Assembly (NCBI GenBank): GCA_030068145.1
Contig: JAPJBO010000036.1
Location: 372,001 to 436,000 of the forward strand
Origin: Diplonema papillatum
Taxonomy: Eukaryota; Euglenozoa; Diplonemea; Diplonemida; Diplonemidae
Direction of reading: 5' to 3'
DNA: 64,000 bases
Part shown: positions 30,486 to 42,115 of the stretch, piece after piece
Layout: each line of letters begins with the position of its first letter
Position numbering within the stretch: position 1 is the first letter of the stretch
Position numbers and translations under genes: made by a program
The notes under the pieces: generated by a model
Told to the model about the DNA's origin: nothing
Databases searched by the model: none
What the model saw: only the letters and a program-made list of their open reading frames with translations

Positions 30486-31550
30486 TCAGTCAAACGCTGC
30501 GGGGGTGCTCTTGGCAATTTCCCGCAGCAGCTCCGAGTATTTGGTAAGCGTCTGCTCGTCGGTGGTGTTGACCGCGAAGATGCCGGCCAGGTTCGAGTAC
30601 GGTTTGACCTGCGACGCGTCGGCGGCGAGCTGGCCCTTCAAGGACGGGTCGGTGGAGTTGTACGGCGTGATTTTCGCCTCGTTCGGCGTGAAGTCCGTGT
30701 TCACGTCGGACTTCAGGTACGTGTACGGCACGAGGCTCCCGTCCCGGATGAACGGGGAAAGCTTCACGAGCAGACCCCCCCGGGCTTTAATCACCGCCTC
30801 GGCGGCGCACGTGTCCCAACGGCTCAGCCCGCGGTCTTGGATGTACGCGCAGCCAGCACCGTGCTCGAGGAGCATCAACACTTTGTTCCCGGCCCCGCCG
30901 GACTTAACGCGGGCGGCCGGCTGCTTCTCGAGGTAGGCTTCGAGGAACTTCGAGATGCTGCCGTTGCTCGTCAGCAGCTTCGGCGACGAGTCCGCTGCCG
31001 CCGCCGGAGTGTTCCCGCTGGTGTAACCCTCGGTTGGGCATCCCGACGCGTAGGTGGGCGGGGACGTCAAGGGGCGGAACACGACCCCTGCAACTGCTTT
31101 CCCCTCCTTCGCGAACCCAACGCAGATCGAGCACTGCTCGCCAAGGCCTGTGCTGAACTCGCGGGTGCCGTCGATCGGGTCTATGAACGCCGTGACCCCT
31201 GCCAACTCGGCCGCGCTCGCCGCCAGCTTCTCGCCCAACGCGCGCAGCCTCGCCTGCGCCTCCTTCACGTCGCCCTCCACCTCTCCCGGCACCGTGAGGT
31301 CGTCGACCGTGAACGGCGGCCGCTCCAAATTCACCTTCGCGTCCTCCTCCCCGACCACTTCCAGCCCCGCCTTCGCCAGCAGCTCGGTCGTGATCATGTG
31401 CTGCACGAGGCCGTCGGCCACCGTGAAAATGCTCTTGTCGCCCTTCTCCTTCGCGGTGTCGGCGTTGATCATCGTGTACAGCTTCTGCACCATGGGTGCG
31501 AGGTCCTTGCACGCCTGCTCGCTTGCCCTCAACAGATTCGTCAGAGCCAT
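30486..31550 (-). CDS. BPNT1: 3'(2'),5'-bisphosphate nucleotidase-like IMPase-family enzyme
   Basis: 354 residues. Metal sites of the inositol-monophosphatase superfamily are present: VVGEED (E68-E69-D70), FIDPIDGTREF (D124-PID-G128-T129) and RWDTCAAEAVI (W245-D246). The insert between the GEED and DPIDGT motifs and the N-terminal layout (DKSIFTVADGLVQ) fit the BPNT1/HAL2/INPP1 branch, most likely the phosphatase that removes the 3'-phosphate of PAP from sulfation. INPP1-type activity cannot be excluded. It is Mg-dependent and Li-sensitive in relatives. No targeting signal is seen, so cytosolic. The frame is complete without introns. Confidence 0.88.
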   Translation of the reverse strand: MALTNLLRASEQACKDLAPMVQKLYTMINADTAKEKGDKSIFTVADGLVQHMITTELLAKAGLEVVGEEDAKVNLERPPFTVDDLTVPGEVEGDVKEAQARLRALGEKLAASAAELAGVTAFIDPIDGTREFSTGLGEQCSICVGFAKEGKAVAGVVFRPLTSPPTYASGCPTEGYTSGNTPAAAADSSPKLLTSNGSISKFLEAYLEKQPAARVKSGGAGNKVLMLLEHGAGCAYIQDRGLSRWDTCAAEAVIKARGGLLVKLSPFIRDGSLVPYTYLKSDVNTDFTPNEAKITPYNSTDPSLKGQLAADASQVKPYSNLAGIFAVNTTDEQTLTKYSELLREIAKSTPAAFD

Positions 31551-31768
31551 GATGCCAAGGTTTGCCCTTTTACTTTCTGTGTTATTTTCTTCCTCCGTGG
31601 CGATATTCGCTCAGTGTCGGCTGCCTGTGACGGCTTCAGTTTGATCGGGGCTCACATGGTATTAGATTGTTGCTGCGGGTTTCTCCCGTCGTGAATCCAG
31701 GGTTGGGTCCAAAAACGGTTCAGAAAAGGTCCAGAAAGGGCCCCTTTCGCACGCAGAAGGGGGCGGTG
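31551..31768. other. Leader of the nucleotidase gene
   Basis: The coding strand is purine-rich just before the ATG. Nothing else recognised. Confidence 0.4.
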
Positions 31769-32300
31769 CTGATCGGGTCGCCCCGCCTCGTTTGTGGGAG
31801 GGCCTACTAGTCTGAATCTGAATGAGTTCTCCTCAGAAACAACTTATCAGCCCTCTTTCGAGTTCACAACTTCACGTGTTGCTACGAAGTGCGGAAGTCT
31901 TCGCACTGTTTCCACTTTCCGCGTTTCACGACGGTAAAAAGAGCGACTGAGGGAATTGACTCGCTTGATTACTTTTCGTCCTGCTGGATCAATTCCCATA
32001 GAGCCTTTTCAGGGCGCACCCAATTCTGATCGGGTCGCCCCACCTCATTTGTGAGAGGATGGGCCTATTAGTGACTGAACACGATCGTTGAGATATTCTC
32101 CTCAGAAACAAGTTGTCAGAGTTCCTCTTTCGAGTTCACAACTTCACGTGTGGCTACGAAGTGCGGAAGTCTTCGCACTTCTTGCACTTTCCGCGTTTCA
32201 CGACGGTAAAAAGAGCGACTGAGGGAATTGACTCGCTTGAATACTTTTCATCCTGCTGGATCAATTCCCATACAGAGCCGTATAAGGGCGCACCCGATTC
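31769..32300 (+). repeat. 257-bp tandem duplication carrying R3 copies D and E
   Basis: Unit 1 starts CTGATCGGGTCGCCCCGCCT at 31769 and unit 2 at 32026. They agree over nearly the whole unit, including TTCACAACTTCACGTGTTGC (one change) and GTAAAAAGAGCGACTGAGGG. Each begins with an R3-type hairpin (31790-31880, 32040-32150). Confidence 0.9.
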
Positions 32301-33719
32301 TGGCACCGGTTTCTGCGACCGCTTGACTGCACTCGCCTCTCGAAAGAAACGAAACGTGGGGAAAACAACCATCCTCCGCTGGCAACAGCCAACCCCTCAG
32401 CCAGGAAAGCACACAGAACAGCAGCACAAGCGTATATGATCCCAACCCAGAACAGCAGCACAAGCGTATATGATCCCAACCCTTCTCGTCGACCACTCTG
32501 CGTCGGGAAAGCTAGCACCACTCTTCCTGACGCGTTCTCATTCAACCCGGTTTGGCTACCGAGGGTAATGGTCAGCAAGCTGAAACATATTCGAAACGAG
32601 ACGTCCGAGAGAGTATATTCACATGGGTGAACGATGCATTTGAGGACCTGAAGTCCATGCTTCTGCGATTACCATTTGAATGACGCTTGAGGTACGGTCG
32701 TTATTGGCACCATCTCCTGAGACAACAAGTCTATATAGTCCGCCAAGTTCGCATAGCATACGGGAAACACAGGCCAACTTGCGGTGTGGAAGCTTTGGCC
32801 CGGGGGGTGTTGCAGGGACTTCCTACCCGTTACAACGGTGCGATCGACTCGACCTGAATATTTCTCTTGTGAAAGCTTGTATCTCCGGGCGAAGTCTCCA
32901 ATTTTTCTGCCCGTCCCGACACATGGAGCTACTTGTTACTCGCAACACGTGGTCCAACGGAGTGTCAGTTAGTATCTCTCCGACGTTTGTTTGAGGCTTC
33001 CTCGCAAGTTCCGAGGTCGCACGAAAGACTCCACCAAATAAGAGCGGACCGGTCCTTACAACATGTTGGCATGCGAGCGACCACGAGGTTTTGACTGCCG
33101 CTAGGATGGTTCGAGTGACGATGACCCTGGTTGATCCGGCCCCAGTAGCCGTCAATTTGTTGCATTGGTGTGTTTGTCAGGCCTTCGACTACCCCTGAGC
33201 AACGCACTGTGCACACTCCGTGTCTACGTTGCAGCAGATGAAACGCGTTTGTTGCGCCGCCGCGGGGGCGGCCGACGAGTGGACGTCGTTGTGGCCTCGA
33301 GGCCGGAGCCATTGTCGGGTGACTCAGATCGTGTATCGAGCAAGCTTTTACCCTTATGCTCTACGCGAGATTTCTGTTCCCGCTGAGCTTGCCTTAGGAC
33401 ACCTGCGTTAATGTGTAACAGATGTGCCGCCCCAGCCAAACTCCCCACCTGACTGGTGTCTCCAAACGAGGATTCGCGAGCCGAAGCCCGTTTGTCGCTG
33501 GAAACGGATAAGCTACGGATCCGAAGACCCTAACCCCACAGGGTCCTCGCTCGTTTCGCGTTTGCGTCGGTTCGCGCCGGGATAGCTACATTCGCTAGTT
33601 ACATCAAAATTACGACGCCAGGAGCGCGAACGACTCGATGCATGCACTCCGACTGGTCTTTCCGCACACCACCGCTCATGTCCACTGTCGCGATGCACAA
33701 TTGCACTGCATGCCGCCTT
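32301..33719. other. Spacer, no gene seen
   Basis: A 33-bp direct duplication (GATCCCAACCCAGAACAGCAGCACAAGCGTAT region) lies at 32410-32475. No conserved frame is visible on either strand. Confidence 0.5.
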
Positions 33720-34620
33720 TCAGGGCGCGGTCATTCGGCGCTCGGGTCCAACGTGCCGTAGGCTTCCTCGTGGTCGCACAGCATCCTGGCACGACTGTTG
33801 CGCCTCTTGTCGGTGTATAAAAGCTACGGTGGGGTGGCAGAATCCGCTCATCATAGGGTTGAGGTGATTGGTGCCAATGCACATCCGCGTGCGGCGTCGC
33901 GGTCTCTCACTGCACACGACGCAGTTCTGAGAGCGGCTGCTCATTTTGCTGCACAACGCCCCACCGTGAGCTTTGTGCGCCAGCCGCAAACCCGTGTGTC
34001 TCTGCGTACGCATTCCGTCGCGGAGCCATCAGGTCGCGATCTGCTTGAGGTGCGGGTTCAGTTGCAAGTAGTTCTCGTAGTTCCCCTTGTTCTTGCGGAG
34101 CAGTTCCTGGTACGACTGTTGCGCCTTTGGTCGGTGTACAAAAGCTACCGTGGGGCGGCAGAACCCGGTCATACATCGGGTTGAAGTGTTTGGTGTCAAT
34201 ACACATCCGCATGCGGCGTCGCGGGTCTCTCAGACCCTGCACAATGCCCCACCGTAAGCTTGTGCGCCACGCCAGCCGCAAAAGACCATGTGTTTCTGCG
34301 AACACATGCGGAGCCATCAGGTCGCGATCTTGCTGATGTTCGGGTGCAGTTTGATGCAGCTACCCTTGTTCTTGCGGAGCAGCTCGCGGTACGACTGTTG
34401 CGCCTCTGGCCGGTGTACAAAAGCTACCGTGGGGCGGGAGAATCCGGTCATACATCGGGTCGAGGCGTTTGGTGCCAATGCACATCCGCGTGCGGCGTCG
34501 CGGTCTCTCACTGCACACGACGCAGTTCTGAGAGCGGCTGCTCATTTTTCTGCGCAACGCGCCACCGTGAGTTTTGTGCGCCAGCCGCAAAACCATGTGT
34601 TTCTGCGTACGCATGCGGAG
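33720..34620 (-). pseudogene. Three tandem copies of the 3' end of the 34624 gene
   Basis: Units start at about 33720, 34022 and 34310, spaced about 290-310 bp, head-to-tail with the gene. Each keeps a version of PEAQQSYxELLRKNK (clear in units 2 and 3) and an upstream LDPMYDRILPPHGSF-like stretch that parallels LNPAYEREGLCHPMVAY in the gene. All have frame changes near RPEAQ. About 120 bp of non-coding DNA (with GTCGCGGTCTCTCACTGCAC) separates coding parts. Confidence 0.9.
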
Positions 34621-34623
34621 CCA

Positions 34624-35526
34624 TCAGTCCGTATTCTTGAAGTGCGGGTTCAGTTGCAAGTAGTTCTCCTTGTTCTTACGGAGCAGCTCCTGGTACGACT
34701 GTTGCGCCTCCGGCGTGTCTACTAATGGTCCCAGGTTCGCCGGGTAAGTGTAAGCCACCATGGGGTGGCACAATCCTTCTCGCTCGTATGCCGGGTTGAG
34801 GAACCTGTTGTTCTTCCCCTTCGCGCCGTCTCTCTTGTACCACATCATGTGCGCGGCTCGGCTCGTAGGCACCCACAGCATGACGGCCCCTGAGTTGGTC
34901 CACTGCAGTATAGGCACCAGTTCCTCGTCGCCCGCCTTGACACGCATCTCCGCCTCGTCTTTCGAGAGGTAAAACTCCGTGTACCCCATGCCAGGCTCAT
35001 TGTCGTACTCCAGCTGCTTCATGTAGTTCCTCGACGCGTAGAACCCGATGAAAAAACAGAAAAGGCTGCCAAAGATAAAGTGCACCCTTTCGAGGTTTAT
35101 CTCTTGCATGACTGACATCGGATGATTAGTCTTGGCTTTCATATGCGCAAGCAACTGCTCCTCTCGGTGCTCGTCTTTAAACTCCTTCACGCCGTGCGGC
35201 ATACCGCCGGTGTAAGGAAAAGCTTCCATGATGGTCCGAGGCGAGTAGAGCTTCCCTTCCCGCTCTCGTTGATCGACAATGCTTGCCCACGTGACCGGGG
35301 CATCTTCGTGAGCCGGGTCTTTGGGGGGGATCCCTGCTTCGCGAACGCCCGCGCTGTGGGACACCAGGCTGTCGATCTCGGATTCAGTCATGCCGAGGGA
35401 GGAACGCATCTGATTCATTCTGCCTTTCAGGTACCGGCTACGAGGCAGTTCGGGCGGCTTGTCGGGCACGTTGATCGCCTCGATCTGCTGGTGCACCACC
35501 AGCAGAGGCCGCACACGCCGCATCAT
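34624..35526 (-). CDS. Probable mitochondrial single-pass membrane protein
   Basis: 300 residues. The N-terminus MMRRVRPLLVVHQQ is basic/hydrophobic and could be a mitochondrial presequence. One membrane segment lies at about 148-165 (VHFIFGSLFCFFIGFY), flanked by charged helices, followed by a soluble domain with MGYTEFYLSKDEAEMRVKAG, LQWTNSGAVMLWVP and the C-terminal helix TPEAQQSYQELLRKNKENY. Size and topology resemble accessory subunits of respiratory complexes in protists. I cannot name the subunit. The last 60 codons are the part repeated downstream. Confidence 0.75.
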   Translation of the reverse strand: MMRRVRPLLVVHQQIEAINVPDKPPELPRSRYLKGRMNQMRSSLGMTESEIDSLVSHSAGVREAGIPPKDPAHEDAPVTWASIVDQREREGKLYSPRTIMEAFPYTGGMPHGVKEFKDEHREEQLLAHMKAKTNHPMSVMQEINLERVHFIFGSLFCFFIGFYASRNYMKQLEYDNEPGMGYTEFYLSKDEAEMRVKAGDEELVPILQWTNSGAVMLWVPTSRAAHMMWYKRDGAKGKNNRFLNPAYEREGLCHPMVAYTYPANLGPLVDTPEAQQSYQELLRKNKENYLQLNPHFKNTD

Positions 35527-38127
35527 GATAGGCTATCTGCAAGTGTCTCGTGTGGGAGGAGGGGACTGAGGCGGGGGGGAGGGACTCTAATATTTCGTAG
35601 TAACAATGCTTTGTAAACGCGAAAGAGAACGCTGGCAGCGTGTTTGGGAGAAGATTAGCCTAACGATCATATTCACTCACTATCAATCACTAACAGGCTA
35701 ATCCTCCCCCGGCACGTACAACACAAGCACACGCCTATTCTTTTCCGATACTCGCTCATCCAGCGTCTTTGATTTCTTCCTGTACAGCACGGGCCTCCGG
35801 GTCAAGTGGCAACCGATTTCCCAAACTAAAGCATCAGCACACGATCTCTCACCGACCCCCGTACCGACAGGTCCTGTTCCATTACACACACGAGTGGGTT
35901 GGGTTCGTCAAGAAAGCACTGACCAAGAAGGCGCACAACTACCGAGTGCTGGGCTTGTGCTGGTTCACGAGCTGGCCGATGAGGCTTTTTTCTCGTGAGT
36001 GACTGTAGAACACGCTCAGTAAACGCTTAGTAAACGCTTATTTCAAAATGAGGAAACGTAAACGTTTACGCTGACTCAGTCTACTCGCCTTCTGCTTATG
36101 CTTTTTGTTTGGTGTTTGCTTTGCCTTCGCAGCATCCTGCACTCAGTCTTCAGCTTCTGAACAAAAGCCTCATATGCCATCTTCTCAGTTTCCTTACCCT
36201 GGTGTGCAGCCGCTGAGGGCTCATTTACACCGGAGCTCGATACAGCCTCAACCACAGGGCAGAGCAGACGGGGTTGTGGCACTGAGCTAACTCCGCACTC
36301 AGGTTTTGTAGTTGACGGTATGCTTTCGATACGATCGGTGTCTTGCAGACACGACACGCACAGCATGACAGTCCTCAGGCGGGGCACCTGGAGGTCATCC
36401 TCAGTAGGTGATATCTACACAGGTCACACGGGGCAGCAGGACGACAGTCGGGCTCAGTCCTTTAACCGGGGCATCTGTAGTCAGTGTCATCCTCCTCAGC
36501 AGGTGGTACATTGAGGCACACGGGGTACAGTCGGGGTCCTTGTCTGTCAATGAGGTTCAAAACATTCTTTTTGTCGGCGGGGCTTTTGTCGGCCACGGAA
36601 CGGCTTTTCATTGCATCAAGCTGGACGTGACAAAATGCGAAGCAAAATGGGGGACGGCGACTGTCTGATGGAACGGGCAAGCAAAGAGAAAAATACGCGC
36701 AATCTGATCGGAGGCTAGCGTAACGGCGCGCGGAAGGTGGTGGTGGGTGGTCACAAAAGAGAGAGGAAGGAAGGGCACGAGAAAAAGGTCGAGAAAGCAA
36801 AACTGGGGGCCGCCCGCAGTGCACACGCCAAGGATAGCGTTCCCCCTCCCTTGCTGTGCGCTTTTTCGCTGCCACGACTCCAGTATAAGTAGAAACGAAC
36901 CAACTGACAATGATATTCGTATGTTTGAAACGCCTACCTGCACTATCCCCAGATCTTTTGAAATGGGCTGCAACACATGAAACTTCGCAAATGCGGGCTT
37001 GCTCGAGAGCTTTTTCAGAAGTACTCTCGGGCAGCTTCAAGATTTGACCGCCCTCGACCTCTGTGCGAATGCAACCGGGCACGGAAAGAAGGAAAACGGC
37101 AAAAGAAAACCTGCGAGCAAAGGACTTTGTGATGGACCGGGCGAACACTGACGGAACGCGCACACAAGATGCGACGAAGCGAAGGCGAAAACGAACGGTC
37201 GCCGCATCCGCAAGGCGCATCATATGGAAAAGCGCAGCTTTCCGGGAAATGGTTAATCCTTCCTGGTGCACAACAGGATCCTCGATTTCCCTTCAGTGCC
37301 CAGCTCATGCGGCGTGCGCTGCCACGGACCGGGAGCAAACCAAGCATGTTCTGCTGGAATACCTTCCGACGACCCTGTAACCATGCTATCAACAACACGT
37401 TCTGCAGCAACACCTTCGATCGTCTCCAGGCAGCACAGCGCAACCAACACGTTGTGAACCAACACATTGTGTGCACGTGCTGTGGTGAAACACTCCACCC
37501 CTCACGCCGACGGTAGTATACTTGTGGTATACACCAAGGTCGACCACAAGGTGCAGCGCACCACGACTCGAAGCAAACAGCAACCTCCGACAGCGAGCAC
37601 AACGAGTGACTTCTGGGCCAGTACGAAGAGTGGTAGACCTGTTGCTGACCCACGGTCGCGTTCAGGGAACAAGGCAGGTCGTGGTATCCCAGTGCAGTCC
37701 GGGGGCACTCTGCTGAACAGCCGACAAAACGTTGCCCTGCGTGCTGGCAACCCAAGTAGTGCAGCCTGAAGTCGATAGGCAGCCTTGCATCGTATTGCCT
37801 TGCTGGGGCACTTGGGCGCGGGTTGCCGTTTTCTGTCAACGACTAAAGGCAGCGGTTCTATGCCTTGCGCCTTCTCGCGCGGTACGGAGTCTTCGTGTTG
37901 TACGTGGCTGGCTGGTTGCCTCTGCGATCGCGCTTGTCTCCTGTGCAAGGGAAAGAAGGACGTGTTGCCGGTATTTCAAAACGTAAAACACGCGGGCGCA
38001 TGACCTAAATACTGCTTTCTGTTGTTGGACATAACAAGGTTTGGCATGGCCTGCCTCTCATCGCATGTTTGATGCTGGCACGTCTTCTTTGAGGACTGAA
38101 CTCCGTAAAGCAAGGAATGGCACACAC
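35527..38127. other. Region expected to contain the last NOB1 exon
   Basis: It follows a donor-like site (GCAG|GTGTGTG) at the end of NOB1 exon 3, so it should hold an intron and a short final exon. I searched for the RNPN-type NOB1 terminus and did not find it. A 274-residue minus frame (37015-37839) and several plus frames are unrecognised. R3 copy F (inverted) is at 35625-35725. Confidence 0.4.
35625..35725 (-). repeat. Hairpin repeat R3, copy F (inverted)
   Basis: Contains GATTAGCCTAACGATCATAT, then ACTAACAGGCTAATCCTCCC: a perfect GATTAGCCT/AGGCTAATC stem. It is the only copy in this orientation. Confidence 0.75.
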
Positions 38128-38407
38128 CTGCGAACATCCAGTCGTCGCTGAGGAGGGACGCGATGTGCTCAGCTTCCCTGTCTGCCGAGCTTCTGCTCTT
38201 CCTCCCGCAGTTCATGAGCTGGTCCTCTCGCAGGATGACCGTGCGGTTGGTCCCCTTGCGGCCTCCTCGGGGCTTCGGCAACCGGTAGACGGTGCCCTTC
38301 ACGTTGATGCGCCGCTTCGGGTTGATCCAGATCTCGTCTTCGCCCTTGTCGTTGACCGAGTATGAGACGCGCTTCATCGTATCGCCGGAGCCACAAGACG
38401 GGCAGAA
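38128..38407 (-). CDS. NOB1: NOB1 exon 3: zinc-ribbon end
   Basis: Encodes FCPSCGSGDTMKRVSYSVND, then INPKRRINVKGTVYRLPKPR and GGRKGTNRTVILREDQ. This is the second half of the NOB1 zinc ribbon (CPxCG) and the conserved G-x-x-Y-x-LPxPxGG segment of archaeal and eukaryotic NOB1. It is preceded by a clean acceptor (AAATGCAACCGCAG). Joining exon 2 (...DTTRQ) to this one in phase 0 gives the continuous ribbon C-x2-C...C-x2-C. At the 3' side a GCAG|GTGTGTG donor gives phase 1. If it is not used, the frame runs on about 50 unrelated codons to a stop at 37976. A further exon with the usual Arg/Asn-rich terminus is expected. Confidence 0.9.
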
Positions 38408-38809
38408 CTGCGGTTGCATTTGTGTTTCCGATTTTATTTCCCTTCACTGGGATGGCTGCCGTGACGAACCTAGCTTCTTCGTATCACATGCGGAGAGAGA
38501 GAGAGAGAGAGTGGAGAGAACGACAGTGAGGGTTTGGAGGAGGACGCGGCGTGCGTCGGGGCCCGTGAGGAAGCACCGGCTACCTTGCTAGATAAAACCT
38601 GCCTTGGAAGAGGCACCTTATTACTCGCGGGGGTAGGCACCCCTGCAGAGGCCCTCTCTCGTGGGCCTCCACACGGAAGGAACACTACGATCCGTACGGG
38701 CGTACAGATTGGGGGAGGGGCTTGGGGGGGAAAGCTTTTACTGTATCGGGCTAGACTTTAACGCATGCTTCAACCAGGTTGCCCACTACTCCTTTAGAGT
38801 TGTAGTTCG

Positions 38810-38975
38810 CTTGAGAGTCTCCGGGTAACCTTCGTCGAATGGGTTCTTTTAAAGCTAGTACGTACTGGGTGGGTTTGTGGGGTGGCTTCTTTCGTGTCAC
38901 ACTTTACTTGCTTGCTTTGGCAAGCCTGGTTCGTAGCAATTTGTGATCGGCACCAAGTATAGGGGAATTCTTTTG
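38810..38975 (+). repeat. Dispersed repeat R4, copy 2
   Basis: Shares GAGTCTCCGGGTAACCTTCG, GAATGGGTTCTT and GATCGGCACCAAGTA with copy 1 at 12285-12400. Confidence 0.65.
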
Positions 38976-39653
38976 TGCGGTCGACGATTCACGTCGTTGA
39001 TGCCTGGCGAGTTTGGCAGTCTTTGTGTCCGGTTGGACAAACACAAGATATAGCAACATCATTCGGCGATCGGATCGGTTGCCTCCCACGCGTTTGCGTG
39101 TTTCTTTGCCCGTCTACGGAATTGTGGTGACCGGTCCCCATGCGGCCCCTTCCTGGACCCAGGATAGAACCAATATGGACCCAACAAACGGATTCGCGGG
39201 CGGTTTTATTTTGCAGGCTCACGTCCTATTGCGGCATCGAGTAGTATCGAGGGTTTGCATAATATTATTCTTCACGGCACAAGTAAAGGGGGGGGGGGCA
39301 GCGCTCTTGTTAAGGATCAGCCACTTTGGCCGGATGGCCGGATAAACCAGACCCCCCCTCCCCCTCTACACACGACGCACTTGTTAGCTGTTTTTTTTTT
39401 GGAAAAACTAGTTATATTTCTAACAAGTGATGTAACAAGTGGTCACTTGTTATATAACAAGTGCCACTTGCTATATAACAAGTGATCACTTGTTATATAA
39501 CAAGTGATTGCTTGTTATATAACAAGTGATTGCTTGTTATAACAAGTGTTTGGTTGCAATTTCATGAGGAACCTGGGGTTTGTACCTACCTACGAGAGAA
39601 AGTCACGTGATCTGCAAGACACTCGGCTTTTGGCAAACAAACGGTTGCTGTAA

Positions 39654-40934
39654 GGGACGCCGGATTATTACCCGGGCGGGCCAACTGCCCGCCCAAAGGG
39701 GGGGGACCCACCCACCCCCAAATCTCCCGAGCCCGTGGGAATTTCTTTTTTTTTGAGTTTCCAATTTCACCACCTGCCTTCTTGGCTTCCGACACCGCCA
39801 TACACAGCTGAAATGTACGGGTTTGGTTTGTTCTGGAAAGTCGAAATAAGGGGGGGTTCGGGGGGCAAAGCCCCCCGGCCGAACGGTACGGCTCTATCAG
39901 GTCCAAGTTGCACTGCCCCTCCCCAAAAACATCAACGTAATGGCCCAAACTTGGGCCATTACATCAATGTAACGGGCAGAATTTGACGGAAAACCACTGT
40001 TACATCAATGTAATGGGCCAAATTTGACCGAAATCCACTGTTACATCGATGTAATGGGCAGAATCTGACGGAAAACCACTGTTACATCGATGTAATGGGC
40101 AGAATTTGACGGAAAACCACTGTTACATCGATGTAATGGGCAGAATTTGACGGAAAACCACTGTTACAATCAATGTAATGGCCCAAATTTGACGGAAAGC
40201 CACTGTTACATCAATGTAATGGCAGAATTTGACGGAAACCCATTGTTACATCAATGTAATGGCCCAAATTTGACGGAAAACCACTGTTACATCGATGTAA
40301 TGGCCCAAATTTGACGGAAAACCACTGTTACATCGATGTAATGGGCAGAATCTGACGGAAAACCACTGTTACATCGATGTAATGGGCAGAATCTGACGGA
40401 AAACCACTGTTACATCAATGTAATGGGCCAAGTTTTCCGTCAGATTCTGCCCATTACATCGATGTAACAGTGGTTTTCCGTCAAATTTGGGCCATTACAT
40501 TGATGTAACAGTGGTTTTCGGTCAGATTTGGGCCATTACATTGATGTAACAGTGGTTTTCCGTCAAATTCTGCCCATTACATTGATGTAACAGTGGTTTT
40601 CGGTCAGATTTGGGCCATTACATTGATGTAACAGTGGTTTTCCGTCAAATTTGGGCCATTACATTGATGTAACAGTGGTTTTCTGTGAAATTCGGCCCAT
40701 TACAGTGATGTAACAGTGGTTTTCCGCCAGATTTGGCCCATTACATTGATGTAACAGCGGTTTTCGGTCAGATTTGGGCCATTACATTGATGCAACAGTG
40801 GGTTTCCGTCGGAAAATCTTCATGCAGTTTTGGGGAAAAAATATTCCCACCAGAGGGGGGGGGGGGACCCACCCACCAAAATTTTGGCGAAAGTAGTGGG
40901 CAGTTGGCCCGCCCGGGTAATAATCCGCTGTCCC
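39654..40934. mobile_element. Nested element with 37-bp TIRs and TAA duplication
   Basis: 1281 bp, flanked on both sides by TAA (39651-39653 and 40935-40937). TIRs of about 37 bp begin GGGACGCCGGATTATTACCC (left) and GGGACAGCGGATTATTACCC (right, inverted), with two mismatches over the full TIR, and continue GGGCGGGCCAACTGCCC. A 3-bp TAA/TTA duplication is typical of PIF/Harbinger elements. The interior is non-coding: a 41-bp tandem repeat (TGTTACATCGATGTAATGGG...) in about 11 copies, then about 9 copies in reverse orientation, meeting near 40428. Confidence 0.92.
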
Positions 40935-42115
40935 TAAGCACGCTTGGCATTTGCACACCCGAACCGCTCATTCGGGGTTCTTCTGTGGGTCGAAGTTTCT
41001 TGTCGTGTGAAAACCCCCGGGCCGGGGTACCACCACGGCCAAACGAGTGTGATTTCGTGCTTTTTTGACATCTTCGCCGAAGGCGGTGACCGTACTCCAG
41101 GTATTACACATCACCTCCACTGTGGCATGACACCAAATTTACGGCCAAAAAGCTGCACAACTGCGTATTTGATGCACCAAAGCCAAAAAAGGAGGGTTTT
41201 CGGCCTGTTAACGAACGTTAACAAAATCAGGGGGCTTTGCCTATTTCGGGGAGCGAGATTGACTGTTACCGTTACGCCTTCCTGAAGCCCGAGACTGCCA
41301 GAAAATTACCCCTACTGGCAGCACACAACATCTGGCGGGCAGAAAAGCACTCAGGGGACCATAATATCCCACCCACCAGAAAAGTCCAAGGTCCGTACAC
41401 TCAGGGTGGTGCACCCAAGAAAGCTGCCATGTTCTAGCAAGAATATTTCCCTTGTCGACTTGTTGGAGCACACAGAGAACGACATCCAGGGTGGTTACGA
41501 CCCCAGAACACACCCTCGGATCACAAGACTGGGACACTGGACTCAGAATAGTGTTGAAAACCATCCTATGCCTTCTCAATCAAGCTGGTCCCGGGTGCGT
41601 AACGGTAGCGTAACGGTAGTGTAACGGTAGCATGCACAGGTTTTCGGTACCGGGGATAACCAAATTCCGCAAGATTACACCAGAACTGCACCTAAAATTG
41701 ACTGCGTGCAGTCAGAGTACTGCAAGAGTCCAGATGTCAGCCAGCAAAGCGGCACAGAGAAAAGCCGAAGAATGGTGGCCATCGTGAGCAGCTGCAGCAG
41801 GCCAGCACCACCGCACAAATTCGAGGGATGGGCTGAAAAACTGCGTAGCCGAGAGCGGGCGGAACTGAGCAACGCAGTGCGGGAGTTCCATCCAGAAACC
41901 CTGTTTGCGACTGGGAGCAGTCCGTGAAAGCGGAGGGGTCTTCTTCTTGGGGAGAGCCGGAAGAGCAATTCGCCGAGGCAATTCGAGCCGTTTTCACTGG
42001 ACAGTGTCCGGCCTCTCTGACGATCGCCGTGCTTGGTTCAAGCAGATCCAAGGGTAAAGACGAGCTTCCCCTTCGGTGTCCAGAAGTACAACGCTGGGGG
42101 GCAAGTGCTTGGTAT

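Noticed and set aside
37015..37839. 274-codon minus-strand frame as a gene
   Set aside because: It is Cys/Trp-rich, without domain or coding bias, and overlaps equally long plus frames. It may partly be NOB1 intron.
37976..38419. A stand-alone 147-residue zinc-ribbon protein
   Set aside because: The ribbon begins exactly at a splice acceptor and continues NOB1 exon 2 in phase. The Met at 38419 lies inside the intron's acceptor region.
39940..40830. Possible CRISPR array
   Set aside because: The 41-bp units are contiguous tandem repeats without unique spacers, flip orientation in the middle, and sit inside a TIR element in an intron of a eukaryote.
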